The notes under the pieces: generated by a model
What the model saw: only the letters and a program-made list of their open reading frames with translations
The model's database searches: none
Told to the model about the DNA's origin: nothing
Program-made: the position numbers and the translations under genes
Assembly (NCBI GenBank): GCA_964422725.1
Contig: CAYRCC010000010.1
Span: 1-57,789 of the forward strand
Source: CAKSNH01 sp964422725
GTDB lineage: Bacteria > Bacillota > Clostridia > UBA1381
DNA length: 57,789 bases
Direction: 5' to 3'
Part shown: positions 1 to 7,041 of the stretch, one piece after another
How the letters are laid out: every line of letters starts with the position of its first letter
How positions within the stretch are numbered: position 1 is the first letter of the stretch

Positions 1-99
1 ATATCAGAGTTTTCAATGTGAGTCATCTTTTTTGGTCATTTTATTTTACAACTTTTCAATTTTCGGCGCGGTGTAGATAATATGCAAAAAACAATTGTG

Positions 100-128
100 T
101 TGAAAAAAATCAAAAATTGTGGTATGAT
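100..128 (+). promoter_or_regulatory. Sigma-A promoter of the methyltransferase pair
   Basis: TTGAAA (100-105), a 17-bp spacer and TATGAT (123-128), with a TG extended -10 just upstream. Transcription would begin near 135, so the methyltransferase must start downstream of that point, at the TTG at 162. Bases 1-99 show no other feature. Confidence 0.75.
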
Positions 129-161
129 AACTGCATAATATATACTGAACGGAGTGATGTT

Positions 162-1157
162 TTGAATTATATAGGTTCAAAATTATCTTTAATTGATTTT
201 ATTGTCGACAGTATCGAGCAGGTCAGCAATAAAAGTGACGGTGTTTTTGCGGATTTGTTTGCCGGAACCGGAATAGTCGGCTCAACCTTCCGTGAAAAAG
301 GTTTTTATGTTATCGCAAACGATATTCAGCATTACAGCTATGTTTTGAATAAGCACTTTATAGAAAATTCCAAAAATATAAATATAGATAAATCCGTCGT
401 AAGCTATTTGAACAATTTAAACGGCGTTGATGGTTTTATATACAAAAACTATTGCAACGGTTCGGGGTGCGGACGCAATTATTTTACAGATGAAAACGGA
501 AGAAAATGCGATGCAATCCGTATAGAGCTTGACAAACTTTACCATAATAAGGAGATTAATGAAACACAATATTACTGTCTGCTTGCCGGTCTTATTAATT
601 CAATAGATAAATGCGCAAATACCGCCTCTGTATACGGTGCTTTTCTGAAACATATAAAAAAATCAGCCGCCAAGCCTTTTACCCTCGAACTTCTTCCTTT
701 TACGGACGGCAAAAAAGGTATTGTTTATAACGAGGATATAAACAATCTAATTACAAGAATAAGCGGTGACATACTGTATCTGGATCCTCCGTATAATGCA
801 CGTCAGTATTGCACGAACTACCATGTTCTCGAAACAATATCTCGCTATGACAGTCCAACATTAAGCGGAAAAACGGGACTCAGAGAGTACAGCGGACAGA
901 AAAGCAAATATTGTTCCGTAAAAACGGTGCAAAACAGCTTTTGTGATTTAATCTCAAAAGCAAATTTCAAATATATCTTCCTAAGCTATAATAACGAAGG
1001 GCTTATGTCACTTGATACTATCCGCGAAATAATGCGCAAATACGGAAAATATGATGTGTTTACAAAACAATATCACCGTTTCAAAGCGGATAAAGAGGAA
1101 AATCGAAATCATAAGGCAGCAACAACCACCGAGTATTTGCATTGCCTTACAAAATAA
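162..1157 (+). CDS. DNA adenine methyltransferase, D12 class (M1 of an R-M system)
   Basis: S-adenosylmethionine-dependent DNA methyltransferase, probably N6-adenine. It is about 331 residues long. The SAM-binding motif DLFAGTG lies at residues 31-37 and the catalytic DPPY at 208-211. This order, with a target-recognition region between the motifs, is that of the alpha group (Dam/D12-like). I start it at TTG 162, after GGAG at 151-154; an earlier in-frame TTG at 117 lies inside the promoter. The next methyltransferase follows after 13 bp. Together the two would protect both strands of the site cut by the endonuclease at 2125-2742. The region is visibly more AT-rich than the rest of the window, which suggests horizontal transfer. 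The recognition site cannot be read from the sequence. Confidence 0.88.
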   Translation: MNYIGSKLSLIDFIVDSIEQVSNKSDGVFADLFAGTGIVGSTFREKGFYVIANDIQHYSYVLNKHFIENSKNINIDKSVVSYLNNLNGVDGFIYKNYCNGSGCGRNYFTDENGRKCDAIRIELDKLYHNKEINETQYYCLLAGLINSIDKCANTASVYGAFLKHIKKSAAKPFTLELLPFTDGKKGIVYNEDINNLITRISGDILYLDPPYNARQYCTNYHVLETISRYDSPTLSGKTGLREYSGQKSKYCSVKTVQNSFCDLISKANFKYIFLSYNNEGLMSLDTIREIMRKYGKYDVFTKQYHRFKADKEENRNHKAATTTEYLHCLTK

Positions 1158-1170
1158 ATCGGAGGTTAAT

Positions 1171-1965
1171 ATGGCTAAATATAACGACTTGGACATGAAT
1201 AATTGGAAACAATACGATGATATTTACACCGACTCGCTCTGGATAATCGACAAGCGCGACAATTCAGGTGCGCACTCCGGCTCATATCATGGCAATTTTA
1301 TACCTCAAATTCCAAATCAGCTTTTTCGCAGATACACAAAAAAAGGAGATTGGATTTTAGATCCTTTTATGGGTAGCGGAACGGCACTGATAGAGGCACA
1401 ACGTCTTGGGCGCAATTTTATAGGTATAGAATTACAGGAAGATGTTGCAAAAGATGCTTACCGACGCATTACTTCCGAAAAAAACGACTGCTGCCATGGA
1501 AGAATTTATGTTGCTGACAGTAAAACAACGGATATATCGACTTTAATGCAAAAGGAATGTGTCGAAAAAGTTCAATTTATAATTTTCCATCCGCCGTATT
1601 GGGATATAATCAAATTTTCCGATAATCCAAACGATATATCTAATTCCGAAACCCTTGAAATATTTCTTGATAACTTCGGGCAAATTATCGACAACACAAC
1701 ACGGTATCTTGAAAAAAACAGATATTGCGCTGTAGTTATCGGTGACAAATACGCTAACAGTGAAATAGTTCCTTTAGGATTTCATTGCATGAATTTATTT
1801 TTGCAACGTGGGTTTAAACTGAAAGCTATTCTTGTTAAAAACTTTGAAGATACCAAAGGAAAATTAAATCAGAAAGCTATATGGCGATATAGGGCACTCG
1901 CAAGTGATTTCTACATTTTCAAACACGAATATATTTTTGTGTTTAAGAAGGTAAAACAGCTCTGA
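1171..1965 (+). CDS. DNA N4-cytosine/N6-adenine methyltransferase (M2 of an R-M system)
   Basis: Second modification enzyme, 264 residues. It has the SAM-binding motif DPFMGSGTALIE at residues 64-75 and the catalytic-type tetrad HPPY at 140-143, followed by WDIIKFS. This 'DPF.GSGT then PPY' layout belongs to the N6_N4_Mtase superfamily; whether cytosine or adenine is modified is open. The start is ATG 1171, preceded by GGAGG at 1161-1165. The gene is transcribed with M1 from the promoter at 100-128. Two unrelated methyltransferases in one cassette usually means an asymmetric target, as in type IIS systems, because each strand then needs its own enzyme. That is an inference. Confidence 0.88.
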   Translation: MAKYNDLDMNNWKQYDDIYTDSLWIIDKRDNSGAHSGSYHGNFIPQIPNQLFRRYTKKGDWILDPFMGSGTALIEAQRLGRNFIGIELQEDVAKDAYRRITSEKNDCCHGRIYVADSKTTDISTLMQKECVEKVQFIIFHPPYWDIIKFSDNPNDISNSETLEIFLDNFGQIIDNTTRYLEKNRYCAVVIGDKYANSEIVPLGFHCMNLFLQRGFKLKAILVKNFEDTKGKLNQKAIWRYRALASDFYIFKHEYIFVFKKVKQL

Positions 1966-1977
1966 TTCAGCGCAAAC

Positions 1978-2076
1978 CTAATTTCGTTTGCCAAGCATTA
2001 ATGCAGTGACAATGGCTAACTTCCTTTGTCGCTGCACAGAGATACCGACAAGCTTTCCGAAAAGTATGTTTCTCAT
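1978..2076 (-). CDS. Possible 32-residue ORF downstream of the endonuclease gene
   Basis: Reading frame of 32 codons starting ATG 2076, with AGGT six bases upstream. It begins MRNILFGKLVG and ends TALMLGKRN, so it is amphipathic and basic, with protein-like composition. It lies 48 bp beyond the endonuclease stop, so it could be a third gene of the C-R operon or the tail of a lost gene, since the frame stays open slightly upstream. I recognise no family. The rest of 1966-2124 holds only a weak inverted repeat (GCAAAC 1972-1977, GTTTGC 1986-1991) between the convergent transcripts. Confidence 0.25.
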   Translation of the reverse strand: MRNILFGKLVGISVQRQRKLAIVTALMLGKRN

Positions 2077-2124
2077 TAAATACCTGACTCCACACCTAAT
2101 ACTCTTGTTTAAGCTGAAAAACAG

Positions 2125-2742
2125 TTATACCCCGTCTGTTTTTTCAACTAAATGCTTTCTGAATTCTATCGGGTCATACCAAAAACAACCTACACAGGCA
2201 TTTTCCTCACCGTTATGCTCAGCCACTCCCGCATAATATGACATAGGATAGCCAAGCTGTTTTGCATCATATCTGATTCCGGTCCGCATACAATCCTTGC
2301 AAAACTGCCTTTTCGCATCATTTGCTGCTTTGCTCAACGGCTGAAAATCCGAAAGGCGCTGTTCTTCGTTCCTCATAACCCTGTCTTCATTCTTCATTCC
2401 GTTTTTGTGGTCAACTTCTGGCTTTGACGTGCCGAGAACAACGCATCTCCTGCTTGAAATTTCCCTTTTGATATCAGAGCGAATATGCTGTGAATAATCT
2501 CCGTTGTTAAAGCCGTTTAATCGAACTCTGTCTATGCTGTTTCCCGATGTCACTGTTTTGTCAAATTCTATTTTGTATTTTCCGGCAAGAGTTGATTCCT
2601 TTCTCGCCCAAGATGCCCCATTGCCGAATTTTAAATCTGCAAATTCTCCGACAAATTCATTGCAACTCACCCAACGGCTTACACCGTTATCGTCAGGGGC
2701 AGCAAGTCTAAGGAACTTAGCGGTTTTTGTTTCTTTAGCCAT
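2125..2742 (-). CDS. HNH restriction endonuclease
   Basis: Type II restriction enzyme of the HNH (beta-beta-alpha metal) superfamily, 205 residues. The catalytic core runs from about residue 98 to 152: C100, the D111-H112 pair (PEVDHKNG), N141 and K144 (ANDAKRQF), with structural-zinc cysteine pairs C148/C151 and C183/C186. The start is ATG 2742 with GGGAGA upstream. It is transcribed with the HTH gene 15 bp upstream and converges on the methyltransferases. The function is inferred from the HNH motif together with two adjacent methyltransferases. I cannot assign a specificity. The gene looks intact. Confidence 0.85.
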   Translation of the reverse strand: MAKETKTAKFLRLAAPDDNGVSRWVSCNEFVGEFADLKFGNGASWARKESTLAGKYKIEFDKTVTSGNSIDRVRLNGFNNGDYSQHIRSDIKREISSRRCVVLGTSKPEVDHKNGMKNEDRVMRNEEQRLSDFQPLSKAANDAKRQFCKDCMRTGIRYDAKQLGYPMSYYAGVAEHNGEENACVGCFWYDPIEFRKHLVEKTDGV

Positions 2743-2757
2743 AATTCATTCTCCCTA

Positions 2758-2997
2758 TTAAAACTTAAAAAGTACTTCAACAGGTATTTGCAAAGCATCA
2801 GCGATATTAAATGCAAGCTCAAGAGATATCGGTGTAACCATATTCGGAGCTTCAATATTACTCATATGTGTTCTGCTGATATTTACAAGCTCGGCAAGTT
2901 GTATCTGCGTCAATTTTTTCGATTTACGCTGATACGCAATGTTCATACCTACTTTACTGTATTTTTCATCGTTTGATATTTTCTTAAATTCAACCAT
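2758..2997 (-). CDS. XRE-family HTH protein, probable controller (C) protein
   Basis: 79-residue DNA-binding protein with one helix-turn-helix of the Cro/C1 type. The recognition region is LTQIQLAELVNISRTHMSNI, at about residues 29-48. Its size and position directly ahead of the endonuclease match R-M controller proteins, which delay endonuclease expression until methylation is established. The start is ATG 2997, preceded by GGGAG. I see no classical C-box near the promoter, so autoregulation is inferred from gene order only. An ordinary small XRE repressor is the alternative. Confidence 0.8.
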   Translation of the reverse strand: MVEFKKISNDEKYSKVGMNIAYQRKSKKLTQIQLAELVNISRTHMSNIEAPNMVTPISLELAFNIADALQIPVEVLFKF

Positions 2998-3020
2998 ATC
3001 ATAGCACTCCCATTATTGCA

Positions 3021-3029
3021 ATTATACCA
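3021..3029 (-). promoter_or_regulatory. Extended -10 promoter for the C-R operon
   Basis: On the minus strand TGG-TATAAT forms an extended -10 element about 25 bp before the C-gene start. The -35 region is poor. A weak -35 next to a controller gene is typical of an activator-dependent promoter. Confidence 0.55.
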
Positions 3030-3101
3030 TAACTGCGCTTTGCCGAAAAACAAACCTACACTTTGCAAAAAAATCACATATTTTCATTGTTTTATTCAAC
3101 A

Positions 3102-3132
3102 AAAAAACACCGCCGCAATAAACCGCGGCGGT
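3102..3132 (-). terminator. Rho-independent terminator of ribonuclease J
   Basis: Minus-strand hairpin with arms ACCGCCGC (3125-3132) and GCGGCGGT (3109-3116), followed by a run of seven T, just past the stop codon at 3140. Confidence 0.9.
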
Positions 3133-3139
3133 ATATTCT

Positions 3140-4807
3140 TTACACTTCCATAATGATAGGCAATATCATAGGACTTCTTTTTGTCTTTTCGTAAATATAA
3201 TGAGAAATATTGCTTTTAACCGAATTTTTCATTGTACTCCAATCTGTGATTTTACTGTTCATACAGCTTTCCAGACTGTCGCGCGCCACATTTTTAACCG
3301 CGTCGATAAGTCCCTCCGACTCTCGTACATACACAAAACCTCTGGAAATAACGTCAGGTCCGGAAATTATCTGATGCGTTTCCGATGACATCGTCGCAAC
3401 CACTATTATAAGTCCGTCCTGTGCCAAATGCTTTCTGTCACGCAGAACAATGTTTCCCACATCGCCCACGCCGAGTCCGTCAACCAATATCTTGCCCGAC
3501 TGAACCGTTCCCGACAGCCTTGCACCCTTATCATCAAACTCCAGGACTCGTCCGTTTTCCATAATAAACGTATTGCGCTCGTCCACACCGACAGTAGTCG
3601 CCAGCTTTGCGTGCTGTACAAGATGCCTGTGTTCGCCGTGAACCGGAATAAAGTATTTAGGCTTTGTCAGCGCAAGAATGAGTTTCAGCTCCTCCTGACA
3701 GGCGTGTCCGGAAACGTGAACCTCTGAAAGGGATTTATATATAACCTCCGCGCCGCTCTTAAACAGCTCGTTTACCATAGTCGCAACGGATTTTTCGTTG
3801 CCCGGAATAGGCGTTGCGGATATAATTATCAAATCGTCCTTGGTAACCTCGACTTTTTTGTGGTCGGAAAAAGCCATTCGTGAAAGCGCACTCATCGGCT
3901 CGCCCTGACTTCCCGTCGTCACTATAACAACCTGATTCGGACGATATTTTTTAATCGCATCAATATTTATAAGTACACCCTCCGGCACTGTCATATATCC
4001 CAAAAGTATTGCAACCTCAACAATATTCTCCATACTGCGCCCCGAAACGGCAACCTTTCTTCCGTTCTTGACCGCCGCATTGATAATCTGCTGCACACGA
4101 TGCACATTAGAGGCAAACGTCGCAACGATAATACGTTTATTGCAATTTTGGAAAATTTCTTCAAATCTCATTCCGACAGTGCGCTCACTCATAGAATACC
4201 CCGGTCTTTCAACGTTTGTACTGTCCGAAAGCACCGCGAGAACACCTTTGTTTCCAAGCTCGCCGAGTCTTGCAAGGTCAATCATATCGCCGACGATAGG
4301 CGTTGTGTCGATTTTAAAGTCGCCCATATGAATTATAGTGCCGAGCGGCGTGGTTACGGCGATTGCAACCGAATCGGCTATTGAGTGATTTGTGCGGATA
4401 AACTCCACCTGAATATTATTGTTAATCTTCACCGTACCGCCCGGACGTACACGCACCAGCTTGACTCTCGATAAAAGATTATGTTCTTTCAGTTTATGCT
4501 CAACCAAGCCGAGAGTAAGCCGCGTACCGTAAACGGGCACATTTATTTGCTTTAAAAAGTACGGCAGACCGCCTATATGGTCCTCATGACCGTGCGTAAG
4601 GAAAATTCCGCGTACCTTGTCCGCATTGCGTTCAAGATATGATATGTCGTTAATTACCAAATCAATTCCCGGCATATCATCGTCAGGGAAAGCCATACCG
4701 CAGTCAATCAGAAATATATCGTTTCCGTACTCAAAGGCAGTCATATTTTTTCCGATTTCGTCCAAACCGCCCAACGGTATAATTTTAAGTTTTAATTTTT
4801 TTGCCAC
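3140..4807 (-). CDS. rnj: Ribonuclease J
   Basis: Metallo-beta-lactamase/beta-CASP ribonuclease with 5'-3' exonuclease and endonuclease activity, central to mRNA decay and rRNA maturation in Gram-positive bacteria. It has 555 residues, normal for RNase J1/J2. The zinc motif HGHEDH is at residues 72-77. Later MBL motifs (HMGDFK, SDSTNVERPG) and the beta-CASP signature GSQGEPMSAL and VHVSGHA follow in order, with a C-terminal domain after about 450. The start is GTG 4807 with GGAGGT eight bases upstream. It is a single-gene unit with its own promoter (4948-4976) and terminator. The catalytic residues are all present, so an active enzyme is expected. J1 and J2 cannot be told apart here. Confidence 0.96.
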   Translation of the reverse strand: MAKKLKLKIIPLGGLDEIGKNMTAFEYGNDIFLIDCGMAFPDDDMPGIDLVINDISYLERNADKVRGIFLTHGHEDHIGGLPYFLKQINVPVYGTRLTLGLVEHKLKEHNLLSRVKLVRVRPGGTVKINNNIQVEFIRTNHSIADSVAIAVTTPLGTIIHMGDFKIDTTPIVGDMIDLARLGELGNKGVLAVLSDSTNVERPGYSMSERTVGMRFEEIFQNCNKRIIVATFASNVHRVQQIINAAVKNGRKVAVSGRSMENIVEVAILLGYMTVPEGVLINIDAIKKYRPNQVVIVTTGSQGEPMSALSRMAFSDHKKVEVTKDDLIIISATPIPGNEKSVATMVNELFKSGAEVIYKSLSEVHVSGHACQEELKLILALTKPKYFIPVHGEHRHLVQHAKLATTVGVDERNTFIMENGRVLEFDDKGARLSGTVQSGKILVDGLGVGDVGNIVLRDRKHLAQDGLIIVVATMSSETHQIISGPDVISRGFVYVRESEGLIDAVKNVARDSLESCMNSKITDWSTMKNSVKSNISHYIYEKTKRSPMILPIIMEV

Positions 4808-4947
4808 AATTTTACCTCCGTAATTCTATTATTTTCCGCTCAATATATTTACTTTCATTAATAAAAGATAACAGCTGTCCTGCCGTTATCCGACTTGAAA
4901 ACATTGTTTAATCCGAAGATTATGTCCGCACATAAAATCACAAATAT

Positions 4948-4976
4948 ATCTTACCACAAAAATCGGAAAATATCAA
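4948..4976 (-). promoter_or_regulatory. Promoter of rnj
   Basis: Minus strand TTGATA (4971-4976), 17-bp spacer, TAAGAT (4948-4953). It gives a leader of about 135 nt before the GTG start. Confidence 0.65.
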
Positions 4977-5024
4977 TACATTTTTGAGTTTTCATGCATG
5001 TTGAAATATTGCTTTGTCCGCTGA

Positions 5025-5174
5025 ATTTGTATAAAATCTTTGTATGAACGGCACAAAAGCAACGGTCGGCGTGAATAACTGTGTAAGCGTAACGGTAATG
5101 AGGATAATTCAAATGCTGATGAGATTACAGATACTGTTGCAAAGAAAATCGTCGATAATATCAAGAATATGTAA
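5025..5174 (+). pseudogene. Remnant of a protein gene with an in-frame stop
   Basis: One frame reads as plausible protein for about 50 codons: ...SLYERHKSNGRRE, then TAA at 5076-5078, then LCKRNGNEDNSNADEI and a charged helical tail ending IVDNIKNM before TAA at 5172-5174. Both halves share the frame and have a natural-looking composition, while no start codon or ribosome-binding site precedes them. I read this as the 3' end of a decayed gene. The family is not recognised. Confidence 0.35.
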
Positions 5175-5193
5175 AATTTTGTTTTTAAATATA

Positions 5194-5222
5194 TTGAAAA
5201 ATCAATGCGGATATGCTATAAT
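5194..5222 (+). promoter_or_regulatory. Promoter of the toxin-like mRNA
   Basis: TTGAAA (5194-5199), 17-bp spacer, TATAAT (5217-5222). The start would be near 5229, leaving about 115 nt of leader before the ribosome-binding site at 5331-5339. Confidence 0.75.
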
Positions 5223-5343
5223 AGCATAGTCGGAGCAATCCGATGTTGAAGGTAAGATTTCTTAACGGTGTTTACACCGGCGGTTATGTCCAACTTTTAT
5301 ATACACAGGCAGAAATGCTGAGTCTATGAAAGGGGGAGTGCTT

Positions 5344-5475
5344 ATGAAAAGTAAGTACGCTGCTACATATGGCAAAAAGATTACTTCGAGTAATACTCAA
5401 AGTAATTGCAGAAGTTATCGTGTTAATGATAATTTTCGCTGTAAAAGCAAATTAACCGCCCTCAGCCAAAGGTAG
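5344..5475 (+). CDS. 43-codon ORF behind a strong Shine-Dalgarno, overlapping the toxin frame
   Basis: ATG 5344 follows AAAGGGGGAGTG, the strongest ribosome-binding site in this locus. The frame encodes a basic, hydrophilic 43-residue peptide (MKSKYAATYGKK... ending TALSQR). Its codons overlap the whole hydrophobic ORF at 5369-5455 in another frame. It may be a leader that brings ribosomes near the downstream ATG, or the longer frame may be incidental. No known family. Confidence 0.35.
   Translation: MKSKYAATYGKKITSSNTQSNCRSYRVNDNFRCKSKLTALSQR
5369..5455 (+). CDS. 28-residue hydrophobic peptide, candidate type I toxin
   Basis: The peptide begins MAKRLLRVILKVIAE and continues with a strongly hydrophobic run (VIVLMIIFAV) and a KAN tail: a basic N-terminus followed by one membrane helix. 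That is the form of small membrane-active type I toxins of Gram-positive bacteria. It sits on a short mRNA with its own promoter and terminator, overlapped at its 3' end by a convergent RNA with a consensus promoter. The ATG lacks its own good Shine-Dalgarno; the strong one lies 25 nt upstream at another ATG, so translation may be coupled. The toxin role is inferred from architecture. Confidence 0.6.
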   Translation: MAKRLLRVILKVIAEVIVLMIIFAVKAN

Positions 5476-5531
5476 CGGTTAATTAAATCGTAAATCTTTG
5501 GGCATAACCGTTTGAAGTCTTGCCTTTTTCT
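5442..5531 (-). ncRNA. Candidate antisense antitoxin RNA
   Basis: A perfect consensus promoter at 5538-5566 fires leftward over the 3' end of the toxin-like mRNA. The RNA would start near 5531. It would end at the hairpin TTAACCGC (minus-strand arm 5475-5482) / GCGGTTAA (5452-5459) followed by TTTGCTTTT, giving about 90 nt fully complementary to the mRNA, including the last toxin codons. This is the layout of txpA/RatA and bsrG/SR4-type systems. Expression is not demonstrated. Confidence 0.6.
5500..5530 (+). terminator. Terminator of the toxin-like mRNA
   Basis: Short stem GGCA (5501-5504)/TGCC (5521-5524), with weaker pairing inside and five T after it. The stem is modest, so confidence is moderate. 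Confidence 0.5.
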
Positions 5532-5537
5532 ATTATC

Positions 5538-5566
5538 ATTATAATACATTTTATGCGAACTGTCAA
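5538..5566 (-). promoter_or_regulatory. Perfect consensus promoter for the antisense RNA
   Basis: Minus strand TTGACA (5561-5566), exactly 17 bp, TATAAT (5538-5543). There is no protein-coding gene downstream on this strand until rnj. Confidence 0.85.
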
Positions 5567-5782
5567 GCGGATAGTTCTTTTTGTTCACGGTTGTTGATTA
5601 TTTGTGAGTTTTGTTAATAAACTATGAACATATTATCTTATCGGCATATAATAAATTTATATTGCAAAATCCTAAAAATAAAAATTTCTAATTATCTTAC
5701 TTTTGCAATAACTGTAATTTCAATGCGTATATCAATAATTTGTTTACTCATTCAAAAACCGTGATTATTCCGATTTTTATGG

Positions 5783-5811
5783 TTGATATATTGACTCAAA
5801 CGTGATATAAT
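5783..5811 (+). promoter_or_regulatory. Promoter of fba
   Basis: TTGATA (5783-5788), 17-bp spacer, TATAAT (5806-5811). Bases 5570-5780 are AT-rich with no other visible feature. Confidence 0.75.
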
Positions 5812-5857
5812 TAATATGTTATAATTATATCAAACTTAATTTCAGGAGGTATTTCAA

Positions 5858-6721
5858 ATGTTAGTTTCTGCAAAAGAAATGTTGGACAAAGCCGTTGCCG
5901 GACATTATGCGGTGGGTCAGTTCAACATCAACAACCTTGAATGGACAAAAGCAATTTTGCTTACCGCACAGGAAAATAATTCACCGGTTATTTTGGGTGT
6001 ATCCGAGGGTGCCGGCAAGTATATGACAGGCTACAAAACCGTCGTAGGTATGGTAAATGGTATGCTTGAGGAGCTTAATATCACCGTTCCTGTTGCACTT
6101 CACCTTGACCACGGCAGTTATGACGGTGCTTTGAAATGTATCGAGGCAGGTTTTTCATCGGTAATGTTCGACGGTTCACACTACCCTATCGAAGAGAATA
6201 TCGAAAAAACCAAGCAGTTGGTTGATTTGTGCCGCAGCAAGGGTATTTCAATCGAGGCTGAGGTAGGCTCAATCGGCGGCGAAGAGGACGGAGTTATCGG
6301 TGCGGGAGAAATTGCCGACCCTAACGAGTGCAAGCAAATCGCCGATTTGGGAGTGGATTTCCTTGCGGCAGGCATCGGCAACATCCACGGTAAATATCCG
6401 GCAAACTGGGCCGGCTTGGACTTTGACGCTCTGGCTAAAACAAAATCTCTTATCGGCGACCTTCCGCTTGTTCTGCACGGCGGTACGGGTATACCGGCTG
6501 ATATGATTAAGAAAGCTATTTCTCTCGGCGTTGCAAAGATTAACGTAAACACAGAATGTCAGCTTTCGTTCCAGGAAGCTACAAGAAAGTACATCGAGGC
6601 CGGCAAAGACTTGGAGGGCAAAGGCTTTGACCCTAGAAAACTGCTTGCTCCGGGATTTGAGGCAATTAAGGCTACCGTTAAAGAAAAAATGGAGCTTTTC
6701 GGTTCGGTAAACAAGGCTTAA
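5858..6721 (+). CDS. fba: Class II fructose-1,6-bisphosphate aldolase
   Basis: Zinc-dependent aldolase that splits fructose-1,6-bisphosphate into dihydroxyacetone phosphate and glyceraldehyde-3-phosphate in glycolysis (reversed in gluconeogenesis); cytosolic. It has 287 residues, the usual length of the short class II form. Catalytic D84 and zinc ligand H85 lie in HLDHGSYD. The other zinc histidines are H177 (GNIHGKYP) and H207 (VLHGGTG), and the glycine-rich phosphate-binding loop and KINVNTE follow. The start is ATG 5858 with AGGAGG upstream. It is monocistronic, with promoter 5783-5811 and two terminator hairpins downstream. Tagatose-bisphosphate aldolase is the nearest alternative. Confidence 0.95.
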   Translation: MLVSAKEMLDKAVAGHYAVGQFNINNLEWTKAILLTAQENNSPVILGVSEGAGKYMTGYKTVVGMVNGMLEELNITVPVALHLDHGSYDGALKCIEAGFSSVMFDGSHYPIEENIEKTKQLVDLCRSKGISIEAEVGSIGGEEDGVIGAGEIADPNECKQIADLGVDFLAAGIGNIHGKYPANWAGLDFDALAKTKSLIGDLPLVLHGGTGIPADMIKKAISLGVAKINVNTECQLSFQEATRKYIEAGKDLEGKGFDPRKLLAPGFEAIKATVKEKMELFGSVNKA

Positions 6722-6766
6722 TCGAAATTTTGCCGTCACAGACAGCAGTTTTCAGCGCACAAAATC

Positions 6767-6789
6767 GCTGTAGCAAAACAGCCTTTTTT
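6767..6789 (+). terminator. Terminator of fba
   Basis: Hairpin GCTGT/ACAGC (6767-6771, 6778-6782) followed by C and six T. Confidence 0.65.
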
Positions 6790-6805
6790 GAAAAATATTG
6801 TATAA

Positions 6806-6866
6806 AAAATCTCCCGAAACACAGCAAAATCAAGCCGTGTTTCGGGAGATTTTCTTTGTTTTTTTA
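6806..6866. terminator. Bidirectional terminator between fba and the AraC gene
   Basis: Perfect stem AATCTCCCGAAACAC (6808-6822)/GTGTTTCGGGAGATT (6837-6851), with A-rich sequence before it and T-rich after it. It can stop transcripts from both convergent genes. The stretch from 6867 to 7041 holds nothing else I can identify. Confidence 0.85.
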
Positions 6867-7041
6867 AAGGTTTGTTTTATGCAAAACGATATTCAAAAAT
6901 CATTTTACCGCAACCCCTTAATTTGTACTGCCAAAATACAACCTTTGCCGACAGCACGCGCGCCAAACACAACGCAAAATCAGAAAATGCCGAAAATTAC
7001 TTTTTTTAAAGACTGCCAACTACAGACTTCACCGACCGTTC

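Noticed and set aside
117..161. Earlier TTG start for the first methyltransferase
   Set aside because: It lies within the -10/-35 promoter region; transcription begins downstream of it.
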